Numbered from the stretch's first letter, positions 42,229 to 50,503 are shown. The stretch: 64,000 nucleotides of DNA from Parvibaculum sp002684405 (GCA_965140395.1 OZ223207.1:310001-374000), one strand, 5' to 3'. A program made the numbers and translations. Notes: a model not told the origin generated them from the letters alone.

Positions 42229-43050
42229 ATGTCGGGAAATTTCGCGGAAACGAGCCATGGGCGCATCTCCTATGCCGAAAGCGGGGGGCAGGGTCCGGCT
42301 GTTTTGATGGTGCATGGCAATTCCTCGGCGAAGGAGATTTTCGCCCGCCAGTTCGATAGCGAGCTCGGCGCGAAGTACCGTCTCATCGCCATGGACCTGC
42401 CCGGGCATGGCGAGAGCGAGAATGCGCGCGATCCCTCCCAGACCTATTCCATTCACGGGTTTGCCGATGCGGCGATGGAATTTCTCGACAATCTGGGCGT
42501 CGGCAAGGCGGTCATCATCGGCTGGTCGCTGGGCGGGCATATCGCGCTGGAAATGATGGCGCGCTGGCCGGGTGCGCAGGGCGCCTGGATCACGGGGACG
42601 CCGCCGACCGGCGCCTCGGCGGAAGACATGATGGCGGCCTTCCTGCCGTCCGACGAAATGGGCTTCACCTTCAAGCCTGAATTTACGCCGGATGAAGCGC
42701 GCCAGCAGGCGCACAACGGTATCGGCACGCATATGCCGCTGGAAGACTGGATGGTGGCCGCCGCGATCCGGGCCGATGGCCGCTTCCGTCCCATGATGAT
42801 GGAAAGCGCCGTGGCCGGGCTCGACATGGACGAGAAGGAAATCGTCGCCACTTCGCCGCTCCCACTGGCGGTGGTCACGGGCGAAAAAGAGCCCTTCGTG
42901 AATAATGAATATCTTGTCGGACTGACCTACCGGAACCTCTGGGAGGGCAAGGTGCATGTGCTGGCCGGTCTCGGCCACACGCCCTTCTGGGAGGCGCCGG
43001 AGATCATCAATCCGATGATCGCGCGGTTTCTCGGCGAGGTGACCCGGTAG
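42229..43050 (+). CDS. Alpha/beta hydrolase
   Basis: A 273-residue alpha/beta hydrolase. The oxyanion segment is LMVHGNSSAKEIFAR, the nucleophile elbow GWSLGGHIAL, the acid is likely in AVVTGEKEPF, and the catalytic His is in GLGHTPFWEAPE. The cap region is Met-rich (SAEDMMAAFLPSDEMG, FRPMMMES). It could be an esterase, lipase or C-C hydrolase. The ATG at 42229 has AGAGGG upstream; an ATG at 42196 or 42178 is possible. It is divergent from the diiron gene. Confidence 0.87.
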   Translation: MSGNFAETSHGRISYAESGGQGPAVLMVHGNSSAKEIFARQFDSELGAKYRLIAMDLPGHGESENARDPSQTYSIHGFADAAMEFLDNLGVGKAVIIGWSLGGHIALEMMARWPGAQGAWITGTPPTGASAEDMMAAFLPSDEMGFTFKPEFTPDEARQQAHNGIGTHMPLEDWMVAAAIRADGRFRPMMMESAVAGLDMDEKEIVATSPLPLAVVTGEKEPFVNNEYLVGLTYRNLWEGKVHVLAGLGHTPFWEAPEIINPMIARFLGEVTR

Positions 43051-43555
43051 CCGCGGCCCGCAATTCGTCGTCTTCCGCCTTGTGGACGGTCAACGACCGC
43101 CGGGGCGCGGGCCCGACATAACCCTCTTTGGCCAGAATGGTGTGCTCGTCCGTCAGAGCCGCCAGAACGCGATCGTAGAGCAGCTCGGCGGTGAGCGGTT
43201 TGGCCAGATAGTCGGTGACGCCGTCGATACGCGCCTGGTCGACGGTTGCCTGACCGAGATGGCCCGAGATCATCAGAATCGGCACAGCCGGTTTCGCATC
43301 TGAAGGGTCGCATGCATTGCGGATACGGCGTGTCATTTCATAGCCGTTCATCGGGGCCATGGCGCCGTCGGTGATGACGAGATCGGGGGTGTGGGCGGCG
43401 AAGGCGGCAAGTCCGGATCGGCCGTCATGCGCCTCGACGATTTCGCCGATGCCCATGCTTTCCAGAAGCGCCACGACAAGCCGCCGCATTTCGCTGCTGT
43501 CTTCGACGACGAGAATTTTCAGCCCGGCGAAGAGGTCGGATACGCTTTCCGTCAT
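43007..43555 (-). CDS. CheY-like single-domain response regulator (first)
   Basis: A 182-residue protein with one receiver domain: acidic pair in VVEDSSEMRRL, phospho-acceptor Asp63 in VITDGAMAPMNG, Ser/Thr in MISGH and Lys in LAKPLTAELL. A basic tail of about 45 residues follows (GYVGPAPRRSLTVHKAE), without a DNA-binding domain. Its 3' end overlaps the 3' end of the alpha/beta hydrolase gene by 44 bases. It starts in the stop of the upstream Hpt gene (four-base overlap), so the two are coupled. Confidence 0.9.
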   Translation of the reverse strand: MTESVSDLFAGLKILVVEDSSEMRRLVVALLESMGIGEIVEAHDGRSGLAAFAAHTPDLVITDGAMAPMNGYEMTRRIRNACDPSDAKPAVPILMISGHLGQATVDQARIDGVTDYLAKPLTAELLYDRVLAALTDEHTILAKEGYVGPAPRRSLTVHKAEDDELRAAATGSPRRETARSSD

Positions 43556-44076
43556 CCCGCGGCGAGCCTGGTCTGGTTCATCGTCGCCATGATCAGGTTT
43601 TCGAGGGCCCGCAGCGTTTCGGAGGCAAGGTTGGGATCGCTGTCCGGGTTCTTCAGCGCTTCGCGGATCGCTTCCACGTGAAAGCGGATGATGCTGTTTT
43701 CCAGCGGCCCGATATTGTCGTGCCCCTCGATATAGGTGCAGAGCAGATTGGCAAAGCGGCCGACCAGCGGGCGCCCGAAGGTGCCGGCGAGACCGCGAAT
43801 ATCATGGGCGATGGTGTAGAGGTCGGCGGCGGACCGGGCATCGCCGTTGGCGGCCGGGTCGGACAATTCGATCAGGCGCGTTACCTGCTCGGAAAGAGCC
43901 TCGGCATATTTCGATTCCAGGCTCTTGATGGTGTCCTGCATCTTTTCGAGGACGCGCGGATCGAGGCGCACAGGGTCGGTGATGTCCTGGCCCAGTTTGC
44001 GTTTGGCGATCGAGGGCACCTTCAGGATGCGCGTCTCGCCCTTTTGCGATGCTTTGATGAGGTCGTTCTCCGACAT
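43552..44076 (-). CDS. Hpt (histidine phosphotransfer) domain protein
   Basis: A 174-residue protein with an Hpt domain at about residues 60-165; phospho-acceptor His91 is in TIAHDIRGLAGTFGR, the standard AH-x-x-(K/R)G motif. A 40-residue N-terminus is rich in basic residues. Hpt proteins shuttle phosphate between receivers. It is flanked by two single-domain response regulators on the same strand, with a four-base overlap with the first and 11 bases to the second. No kinase is in the unit. Confidence 0.9.
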   Translation of the reverse strand: MSENDLIKASQKGETRILKVPSIAKRKLGQDITDPVRLDPRVLEKMQDTIKSLESKYAEALSEQVTRLIELSDPAANGDARSAADLYTIAHDIRGLAGTFGRPLVGRFANLLCTYIEGHDNIGPLENSIIRFHVEAIREALKNPDSDPNLASETLRALENLIMATMNQTRLAAG

Positions 44077-44087
44077 ATCCGGATTTC

Positions 44088-44600
44088 CTAGAGCAAGGTG
44101 ACCTGCGGGGCGGCTGCCTGCCGCCGGTCCACACCCTCGAAGGGCGTATCGCGGCGGCGGCGGTCCGGGCCGCGATAGGTGTCGGTTTCGATGAAGGCGC
44201 GGGGATAGCACACGACTTCGGCAAGCCGCCGATAGAGGGTGGCCGCGGAGATGGGTTTGGAGAGGAACGCGGTGATGCCGGCATCGCGCGCTTTTTCAAC
44301 GGATGCGACGTCGGTATGGCCCGAGACCATGATAATGGGCGCGGTGCTCATCTCCGTGCAGTCGATGGCGCGAAGCCGCTTTACCAGATCGAAGCCGTCG
44401 CCCGGTTCCATGGCGGCATCGGTAATGACGACGTCGGGCCTGTGGCGCCTGTAGAGGTCCAGCCCCTCTTCGCCATTCGCGCCGAGAAATGTTTTCCCGA
44501 CCTCGAGCGCATTCAGCAGCCCCAGCAGCAATTGCCGCATATAGGCGCTGTCATCCACCACCAATACGCTGATTGGCTCGAATAAGGATTGTGCCGTCAT
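44088..44600 (-). CDS. CheY-like single-domain response regulator (second)
   Basis: A 170-residue protein: acidic pair in VLVVDDSAYMRQLL, phospho-acceptor Asp61 in VITDAAMEPGDGF, MVSGH and Lys in FLSKPISAATLYRR. The tail contains ETDTYRGPDRRRRD, a short basic GPDRRRR motif that recurs in alphaproteobacterial receivers (from memory), then a stretch rich in Arg and Ala. The first regulator ends in a related GPAPRRS motif. The ATG at 44600 follows GGTGGGG. The region upstream contains TTAACCAA on the minus strand, seven of eight positions of a CtrA half-site; this is weak. Confidence 0.88.
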   Translation of the reverse strand: MTAQSLFEPISVLVVDDSAYMRQLLLGLLNALEVGKTFLGANGEEGLDLYRRHRPDVVITDAAMEPGDGFDLVKRLRAIDCTEMSTAPIIMVSGHTDVASVEKARDAGITAFLSKPISAATLYRRLAEVVCYPRAFIETDTYRGPDRRRRDTPFEGVDRRQAAAPQVTLL

Positions 44601-44739
44601 ACCCCACCTGCGCAGTGCCGCATCGCGTTCCGGCGGTTGCCGGTGCCCTCGCGAATACGTCAGCTTCAACAGCGCGACGATAGAACGGATTGGTTAACAA
44701 AGGGCGGACGCAAGGTTACCCCTTCGTTTACATATCCCC

Positions 44740-45612
44740 TCAGGCGTTGGCGGTGACGAGCCAGACCGAACCGTTCAGGACCACGCCGCGGTCGGTATTG
44801 TGGGCGGCCAGCGCCTTGCGCACGGCGCCTACGGCTTTTTCGCGGGCGGTGTCGTCCAGGTCGACGAAAAGGCGCGAGAAGGGACCGATCTCGAGCGATT
44901 GATGAAGCGCATCCTCCACCGCGTCGCCTGCGTCGTCGTCGGTCCGGCCCATCGTCATTTCCGCATCGAGTTGATCGATGGAGATGTCGCCGAAGCCCGC
45001 GCCCGACAGGATGGCGTTCACGCGGTCCTTGTCCTGAAAGGCGAAGGGACCCGGCGCGCCGGGTGCGGGCGGTTCTGGGGCTTCGACATGTTCGAGGGCG
45101 GCAAAGAGCGGGACATGAAACCAGCTGTTTTCGGTCAGCGGACGCCAGCAGACGAAGGCCAGCCTTCCGCCCGGCTTCATCGTGCCATGAAGATGGGCGA
45201 AGGCGGCGTCGGGATCGGCAAAGAACATCACGCCGAAACGCGAGGCCAGCATGTCGAAACCGGGACCGTCGAAATCGTGGCTGGATGCGTCGGCGAGCAG
45301 GAATTCGGCGGGATTGTTTTCCGCCGCTGCCAATGCGCGCGCATGTTCGATCATGGGGCGGGAGACGTCGACGCCAAGCGCCAGGCCTTCCTTGCCGGTG
45401 CGTTCGGCGATGGCGCGCGTGGTGACACCGCAGCCGCAGCCGATATCGATCGCACGCCCGCCTTTCGCCGGTGCGAGGGTTTCGATCACGGCCTGAGAGT
45501 AGGGCGCGAGAACGCGGTCCATACGCGCCTGATTGGCGACCCATTTTTCGCCGCTGCGACCGTTCCAGTATTTGATCTGGTCGTCATTGGACAGGCTTGT
45601 CTGCTCGCTCAT
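44740..45612 (-). CDS. SAM-dependent methyltransferase (class I)
   Basis: A 290-residue methyltransferase. Motif I is IDIGCGCGVTTRAIAERTG, motif II ALGVDVSRPMIEHARAL, and the acidic post-motif is FLLADASSHDFDGPGFDML with RFGVMFFADPDAAFAHLHG. It resembles UbiE/UbiG-like enzymes and small-molecule O- or C-methyltransferases; the substrate is not clear. The C-terminus (NTDRGVVLNGSVWLVTA) is typical of the group. It sits between the regulator set and the flagellin-like gene, on the same strand, but gaps of over 100 bases on both sides imply independent transcription. Confidence 0.88.
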   Translation of the reverse strand: MSEQTSLSNDDQIKYWNGRSGEKWVANQARMDRVLAPYSQAVIETLAPAKGGRAIDIGCGCGVTTRAIAERTGKEGLALGVDVSRPMIEHARALAAAENNPAEFLLADASSHDFDGPGFDMLASRFGVMFFADPDAAFAHLHGTMKPGGRLAFVCWRPLTENSWFHVPLFAALEHVEAPEPPAPGAPGPFAFQDKDRVNAILSGAGFGDISIDQLDAEMTMGRTDDDAGDAVEDALHQSLEIGPFSRLFVDLDDTAREKAVGAVRKALAAHNTDRGVVLNGSVWLVTANA

Positions 45613-45650
45613 ATCTACGCGCTCCCGATGTGTTTCTTGCGCGCAGCCTA

Positions 45651-45684
45651 GACCGTTTTCCGGCGAGGTGGAAACATCTGCCGG
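45651..45684. repeat. Dispersed palindromic repeat, copy B
   Basis: GACCGTTTTCC at 45651-45661 opens the element. Then CCGGC (45660-45664) pairs with GCCGG (45680-45684), and inside it AGGTG pairs with CATCT around a GAAA loop. Read on the other strand it matches the right half of copy A at 46796-46843 closely. It lies between the methyltransferase and the flagellin-like gene. Confidence 0.7.
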
Positions 45685-45734
45685 ATCGGGATCTGCTCCT
45701 GGACGGCGGGAGCGGGAAGGCGAGGATGAAACGT

Positions 45735-46700
45735 TCAGTCCCGTTCGTCGGGGTCGGTGTCATATGGATCGGAAGGGGCGGGCAGAAGCTCGTTGTCGAG
45801 GATCAGCGTTTCGCCTGCGTCCTCACCGTTATCGGCATTCTTATCCTGATGTTGCGCTGCGAGTTCAGCGGCTTCGCCGACGCGCCGGTTCAGCCGCTCG
45901 GCCAGCGCCTGCAGCTTGTCTTCGACGGCGCTCATGTTTTCGTCCATCGCATCGGGTGCGCGCGGCGTTTCGCTCAGCGCGGTCTCGCCGTCGTCGTCGA
46001 TCTGCAATTCGTCTTCCGGCGTATCGGCCCCCGTCGGGACGCTGGAATCGATGTTCCGTTCGCCGGCTTCGTGGCGCAGGGCCTCGATGCGCTCGGCTAC
46101 AAGCGAGGCATGGTCGGCCAGGGCCGCGGCGGCGTTTTCCGTGACATCGCGGGCGCGGTCGATTTCGCACAGGATCATGTCGATCTCTTCATCGTGCTCG
46201 AATGCGCTGCGGGGCGGGGAGAGGGAAAGGCCCTCGGCGGATGTGGTGAGATTGACGATGGGGACGGCAATGCCGCGGCGCCCTTCGGTATCCAGGATGA
46301 TTTCGAAGCTTACCGGATGCCGGGGAGAGCGCCGCCCGGCAATCAGGTTGATCCGGTTATGCGATGCGGACCCGATAATCGCGTCGATTTCGCTTCGGAG
46401 GTCGTCATAACGCCCGGCAAGGAGCGCCCGGCGGCCGGGATCGTCGCTGCGCGCGGCATCCGCCGCGAGATCGGCGGCTTCGCGCAGCAGATCGCTCACG
46501 GCGTCGATGGCGAGCACGGCGGTTTCCACGGTGGAAAGCGAGGTCGCGATGCGCTGGCCGAGTTCGGCGGCGGAAACAGAGCCGCTATGGCGCGAGGTGC
46601 CGCGCAGGGCCCGATCCATGGCCTCCCGTGTCGCCCGGGGCGTTGCCTCGGTCGGTTCGGTTTCTCTTTGCCGTGCCCTGAAGCGCGAGAAAATCTTCAT
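45735..46700 (-). CDS. Flagellin-like hypothetical protein with acidic tail
   Basis: A 321-residue protein not matching a full flagellin. Residues about 58-122 resemble the N-terminal flagellin D0/D1 helix and turn (RYDDLRSEIDAIIG, then SASHNRINLIAG, compared with the usual flagellin LxxEIDRIA...FNGINLLDG). The second half is helical, Ala/Glu-rich and strongly acidic near the end (EDAGETLILDNELL). A basic N-terminus with no signal is seen. It could be a flagellin-derived, Hag-like accessory protein or a chance similarity. A very long hairpin lies in its leader, and it is an orphan between a methyltransferase and repeats. Confidence 0.55.
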   Translation of the reverse strand: MKIFSRFRARQRETEPTEATPRATREAMDRALRGTSRHSGSVSAAELGQRIATSLSTVETAVLAIDAVSDLLREAADLAADAARSDDPGRRALLAGRYDDLRSEIDAIIGSASHNRINLIAGRRSPRHPVSFEIILDTEGRRGIAVPIVNLTTSAEGLSLSPPRSAFEHDEEIDMILCEIDRARDVTENAAAALADHASLVAERIEALRHEAGERNIDSSVPTGADTPEDELQIDDDGETALSETPRAPDAMDENMSAVEDKLQALAERLNRRVGEAAELAAQHQDKNADNGEDAGETLILDNELLPAPSDPYDTDPDERD

Positions 46701-46717
46701 ATCGTCAACTGCCCCTT

Positions 46718-46780
46718 GAGCAGATTTTCCTGACTAGATTGAGCCGCTTTGCGATCCGATCTAGTCAGGAAAATCTGCTC
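46718..46780. repeat. Long perfect inverted repeat in the leader of the flagellin-like gene
   Basis: Two arms of 22 bases (46718-46739 and 46759-46780) are exactly complementary, separated by a 19-base spacer. The arms begin GAGCAGATTTTCC and end ATCTGCTC. On the minus strand the hairpin ends just before AAGGGGC (the likely ribosome site) and 17 bases before the ATG at 46700. Such a stem would be very stable in RNA and may affect translation, or it may be a mobile or duplicated palindrome. Confidence 0.85.
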
Positions 46781-46795
46781 GTCACTTATCGTTCG

Positions 46796-46843
46796 GACCG
46801 TTTTCCGAACCGGCAGGTGTTTCCACCTGACTGGAAAACGGTC
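46796..46843. repeat. Dispersed palindromic repeat, copy A
   Basis: GACCGTTTTCC at 46796-46806 pairs with GGAAAACGGTC at 46833-46843, and inside it CAGGTG (46814-46819) pairs with CACCTG (46824-46829). It resembles the short intergenic palindromes common in related genomes. Copy B is at 45651-45684 in the other orientation, so the two copies flank the flagellin-like gene. Confidence 0.75.
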
Positions 46844-46976
46844 GGGCCGCGCACCCTCGCAAAGCCCGGCTCCCGGCGGTGGGAATTCACAGCCAGTAGC
46901 CGGGAAAGAGGCTAGCGTGGAGATAGTTGACGAGTGCTGAATGCGGGATTGTCTTTCTTGCGCTACGCTCACACCC

Positions 46977-47459
46977 ATGTCCCGGATCCGGCAATTCGCT
47001 TTCAAGCGCCTTTTCAGTCCCGCGGCGCGCCTTTACTGGCGGCTGACACGGCCGCTGACCGCGGGGGTGCGGGCGCTTGTCCGCGATGAGGAGGGACGCA
47101 TTCTTCTGGTCCGCCATACCTATCTCGCGGGCTGGTATCTGCCGGGGGGCGGGGTGGACCGCTCCGAGACCATGCATCAGGCCGTCCGCCGCGAATTGCA
47201 GGAAGAAACGGGACTTATCCTGCATGGCCAGGCCCGGCTTATGGGGATTTATGCCAATTTCCGGGAGTTCAAATCGGATCATGTGGCCCTGTTCGACATA
47301 GAAGCCGATGCCTGGGAGCGTGGCGCATGGGCGCCCGACCGGGAGATTGCCGAATGGGATTTTTTCGCGCTGGACCGTTTGCCCGAAGATGTGTCGCCGG
47401 GTACGCGGCGGCGGATCGGCGAGGCGGTCGAAGGGGCGGTGCCGGACGAGTTCTGGTGA
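46977..47459 (+). CDS. Nudix hydrolase
   Basis: A 160-residue Nudix protein. The Nudix box fits GWYLPGGGVDRSETMHQAVRRELQEETGL (glycine then REx2EE at the canonical spacing), followed by the substrate-specificity strand. Such enzymes cleave nucleoside diphosphates linked to other moieties; which one is not visible. An earlier start (46941) adds 12 residues; neither has a strong ribosome site, and I chose the ATG at 46977 because it gives the usual length. It is preceded by a repeat-rich spacer and its own promoter is unclear. Confidence 0.85.
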   Translation: MSRIRQFAFKRLFSPAARLYWRLTRPLTAGVRALVRDEEGRILLVRHTYLAGWYLPGGGVDRSETMHQAVRRELQEETGLILHGQARLMGIYANFREFKSDHVALFDIEADAWERGAWAPDREIAEWDFFALDRLPEDVSPGTRRRIGEAVEGAVPDEFW

Positions 47460-47506
47460 TTGATCGCCGGTCCGGCCATGCTCTACTGAAAAGAAGGAGG
47501 GGGAAT

Positions 47507-47887
47507 ATGAAAACGCTGATCGGTATTTTTCTTGCGATGGTCGTTTCGGTATCCGTTCTGGCGCCGGGACCGGCGTTTGCGCAGGATGAGGTCAACTGGG
47601 CGGCGCTGCCGACCGACAAGGCCGAGCTGGACGCCCTCGACACGAAACAATTGCGGATGCTTCGCGCCTCGGTGCGCTATTGCGAGGATTTCGGGCGCGA
47701 GAACCATCGCAACACGGCCTGCGTCTTTCTCGATCTCGACCGGTCCGTCAGGCAGTCCGGCGATGCGGCGCTGAAGGCCTATCATTTCGGCATGTCGCGC
47801 ATGGACCGCTATAGCGAGGCCCGCAATCGCGGTGCGGTCGTGAACCGGCTGCTCCTTATGCGCGACAAGGCGCTTGCGGCCGACTAG
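47507..47887 (+). CDS. Secreted hypothetical protein
   Basis: A 126-residue protein with a classic signal peptide (MKTLIGIFLAMVVSVSVLAPGPAFA) and a mature domain rich in charged helices: LDALDTKQLRMLRASVRYCE, then the Cys pair region NTACVFLDLDRSV and the tail SEARNRGAVVNRLLLMRDKALAAD. Two cysteines may form a disulfide. I recognise no family. AAGGAGGGGG lies directly before the ATG, so translation should be strong. It follows the Nudix gene by 47 bases on the same strand and may be cotranscribed. Confidence 0.75.
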   Translation: MKTLIGIFLAMVVSVSVLAPGPAFAQDEVNWAALPTDKAELDALDTKQLRMLRASVRYCEDFGRENHRNTACVFLDLDRSVRQSGDAALKAYHFGMSRMDRYSEARNRGAVVNRLLLMRDKALAAD

Positions 47888-48876
47888 CTTTCGAAACGGT
47901 CGCGGTCATGCGGTGCGTCGAGATCAAGCACGGGCCCGACGGGGACGATGCCTGTCGGGTTGATGTGGCGATGGCTTGCGTAATAGTGCCGCTTGATGTG
48001 GCCGATATTGACCGTCTCCTTCACGCCCGGCACCTGATAGAGGTCGCGCAGATAGTTCGACAGGTTCGGATAGTCGGCAATGCGGCGGATGTTGCATTTG
48101 AAATGGCCGACATAGACGGGATCGAACCGGACCAGCGTCGGGAAGAGCCGCCAATCGGTTTCCGTCGGCTGGTTGCCGGTCAGGTAGCGCCGGTGTGACA
48201 AAAGATCGTCCAGCCGGTCCAGTTCGTCGAACAGCGCGGTGACCGCTTCTTCGTAAGCGTCCTGCGTCGTCGCAAAGCCCGCCTTGTAGACCCCGTTATT
48301 GATCTTGTCGTAGATGGATGCGTTCAGCGTATCGATTTCCTCGTGCAATCCGTCGGGATAGAAGTCGAGATCCGCATCGACGCCCTCGATCCCGTCGAAA
48401 GCCGAGTTCAGCATGCGAATGATATCGGCGGATTCATTGCTGACGATGGTGCCGGTCTGCTTGTCCCAGAGGACGGGCACCGTCACACGACCCGAATAGT
48501 CGGGGTCGGCAAGCTGGTAGACCTCGTAGAGCCGCGTCTTGCCATTGATCGTATCGGGCGTGGTGTCGTCGTCGCTATTCTTCAGCGTCCAGCCTTCCTC
48601 CAGCATCAGCGGATCGACCACGTTCAGCGAAATCTTGTCGTCGAGGCCTTTGAGCTTGCGGAAGATGAGCGTGCGATGCGCCCAGGGGCAGGCGAACGAG
48701 ACATAGAGGTGATAGCGACCGGCTTCCGCCTTGAAGCCCGGCTTGCCGGTGGGGCCGGCGCTGCCATCCGCCGTTACCCAGTTACGAAAGGTGGAGGAGG
48801 GGCGCTGGAAGCGTCCCTCGCTCGTTTTGGCAATGGTTTCCTCGGTCTTCCATTCGCCGTCGACAAGCTGTCCCAT
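47884..48876 (-). CDS. Glutathionyl-hydroquinone reductase (YqjG/PcpF-like GST)
   Basis: A 330-residue xi-class GST. The catalytic Cys63 is in VSFACPWAHRTLIFRKLKG, followed by the conserved NVVDPLMLEEGWTL and the RLYEVYQLADPDYSGRVTVPVLWD segment. The C-terminal domain ends RHYYASHRHINPTGIVPVGP, a family hallmark. These enzymes remove glutathione from glutathionyl-hydroquinones with GSH. Its neighbours are pirin, WrbA and LysR, all tied to quinones or electrophiles. Confidence 0.95.
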   Translation of the reverse strand: MGQLVDGEWKTEETIAKTSEGRFQRPSSTFRNWVTADGSAGPTGKPGFKAEAGRYHLYVSFACPWAHRTLIFRKLKGLDDKISLNVVDPLMLEEGWTLKNSDDDTTPDTINGKTRLYEVYQLADPDYSGRVTVPVLWDKQTGTIVSNESADIIRMLNSAFDGIEGVDADLDFYPDGLHEEIDTLNASIYDKINNGVYKAGFATTQDAYEEAVTALFDELDRLDDLLSHRRYLTGNQPTETDWRLFPTLVRFDPVYVGHFKCNIRRIADYPNLSNYLRDLYQVPGVKETVNIGHIKRHYYASHRHINPTGIVPVGPVLDLDAPHDRDRFES

Positions 48877-48906
48877 TTCGCGCTCCTATCTGTCCTGCGC
48901 TTCGTT

Positions 48907-49620
48907 TCAGTTTGTGGCGGGCGGTATGTCCACCAGCACGATTTCGGCATCTTCCGTGGCCTCGATGACGAGCTTTTCGACATCGCGGATCGCCGCGCCT
49001 GCGCGTTCGGGCACATGCACACCGTTTACGGTCACGCTGCCTTTCGAGGGCACGAGATAGAGATAGCGCTCCTTGCCCGTTTCATGGGTCACCGCATTTC
49101 CGGCGGTAAGCGTGGCGCCCAGTATCTCGGCATCCGCCGCGATCCAGAGAGCGTCCGCCGGGGCGTCCGGTTTGCCGCTGGCCAGCCGCGCGAGCTTTCC
49201 TTCGCGCGTGCCTTCGGGAAACGCCGCCTGCTCCCAGCGGGGGGCGATGCCGGGTCGGTTGGTTTCGATCCAGATCTGGAAGAGCGTGGTTTCTTCGTCT
49301 TCCAGGTTCCATTCTTCGTGCCGCACGCCCTTGCCCGCGGACATCACCTGAACGTCGCCCGCTTTCGTGCGGCCTTCATTGTTCATGTGGTCGCGATGGG
49401 TGATTGCGCCTTTGCGCACGAAAGTGACGATCTCCATGTCGCGATGGCCATGCGGGGGGAAACCCGTTTTCGGCGCGATGCGGTCGTCGTTCCAGACGCG
49501 AAGCGCACCCCAGCCCATCCGCGCAGCGTCGTGATACTGCCCGAAGGAAAAATGATGCCGGGCGTCCAGCCAGCCATGGTCGGCATGCCCGAGGCTTTCG
49601 AAATCGCGAATTTCGATCAT
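48907..49620 (-). CDS. Pirin family protein (YhaK-like quercetinase)
   Basis: A 237-residue bicupin. The metal-binding N-terminal cupin has HGHRDMEIVTFVRKGAITHRDH, with the pirin signature PHGHRDMEIVT and a downstream Glu, and the second cupin retains the fold. Bacterial pirins such as YhaK and YhhW act as quercetin 2,3-dioxygenases or redox sensors. It lies between the hydroquinone reductase and wrbA on the same strand. Confidence 0.92.
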   Translation of the reverse strand: MIEIRDFESLGHADHGWLDARHHFSFGQYHDAARMGWGALRVWNDDRIAPKTGFPPHGHRDMEIVTFVRKGAITHRDHMNNEGRTKAGDVQVMSAGKGVRHEEWNLEDEETTLFQIWIETNRPGIAPRWEQAAFPEGTREGKLARLASGKPDAPADALWIAADAEILGATLTAGNAVTHETGKERYLYLVPSKGSVTVNGVHVPERAGAAIRDVEKLVIEATEDAEIVLVDIPPATN

Positions 49621-49771
49621 GACCTTGTTCCTCTCTCCTCCCGAATGACGGGGACCGCCACGCGCCCCTTTACGCTATACGGGGGAGGGACGCGTGGCGG
49701 GCTGTACCTTGCGGAAGTGGGGGAGGGGGAGAGCCTTCCGCAAGGCAGGTATTTGTCAGGTCAGGCTTTCG

Positions 49772-50383
49772 CTAGCTTTTGAGTTTCCGGGCGATAGAGG
49801 CGACATGCGCGCCCTGCTTCCGCGCCATGGAAAGTTCCTTCTCGGACGGCTGGCGGGATCCGTCGCCGCCGGCCAGTGTCGAGGCGCCATAGGGCGATCC
49901 GCCGCGCACGTCGGAAATGTCGAAGAGTTCGTTCGCCACCGCATAGGGCAGGCCGACAATGACCATGCCGTGGTGGATCAGCGTGTTGTGGAACGAGGTG
50001 ATGGTCGTCTCGTTGCCTGCGCCGGTGCCGGTGGAGGTGAAGACGCTGCCGACCTTGCCGGTGAGCGCGCCCTTGGCCCAGAGACCGCCGGTCTGGTCGA
50101 GGAAACTGCGCATCTGGCCCGTCATGTTGCCGAAACGGGTGGGCGAGCCGAAGATCACCGCGTCATATCCGGCAAGTTCATGCGGGGCGGCCACGGGGGC
50201 TTCCTGATCGGTTTTCATGCCCGCTTCGTTCATCAGGTCTTCGGGCATGGTCTCCGGCACGCGCTTCAGCTCTACGCTGACGCCGCTTTCGCTCGCCGCG
50301 CCTTCGGCCACGGCCTTGGCCATGGTTTCGATATGGCCGTAGGAGCTGTGATAGAGCACCAGAATTTTCGTTTCGTCTGCCAT
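49772..50383 (-). CDS. wrbA: WrbA, NAD(P)H:quinone oxidoreductase
   Basis: A 203-residue flavodoxin-like protein. The FMN phosphate loop is YHSSYGHIETMAKAVAEGA, the isoalloxazine loops include GSPTRFGNMTGQMRSFLDQ and STGTGAGNETTI, and the GGSPYGASTLAGGDGSRQPS segment is the WrbA signature. It reduces quinones by two electrons, avoiding semiquinone radicals. The frame extends to 50464, but the ATG at 50383 has AGGAGAG close by. It is divergent from a LysR gene across a 120-base promoter region. Confidence 0.95.
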   Translation of the reverse strand: MADETKILVLYHSSYGHIETMAKAVAEGAASESGVSVELKRVPETMPEDLMNEAGMKTDQEAPVAAPHELAGYDAVIFGSPTRFGNMTGQMRSFLDQTGGLWAKGALTGKVGSVFTSTGTGAGNETTITSFHNTLIHHGMVIVGLPYAVANELFDISDVRGGSPYGASTLAGGDGSRQPSEKELSMARKQGAHVASIARKLKS

Positions 50384-50419
50384 GTCGCTCTCCTTTGACT
50401 GGGGTGTCGTTCGAGGGTG

Positions 50420-50438
50420 TTTCGCTCGTTGAGTGAAA
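50420..50438. promoter_or_regulatory. Inverted repeat in the wrbA/lysR divergent promoter
   Basis: TTTCGCTC (50420-50427) and GAGTGAAA (50431-50438) form an 8-bp inverted repeat with one mismatch and a three-base spacer. It sits mid-way between the two divergent genes, the normal location of a LysR-type recognition site, though the short spacer is not the usual T-N11-A form. Confidence 0.4.
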
Positions 50439-50503
50439 TGTATTTGCTTCTCCGAAAGTTCCAATCCATCATTTCCTCAATAGATTGTTTCAATGGTGAG
50501 AAA

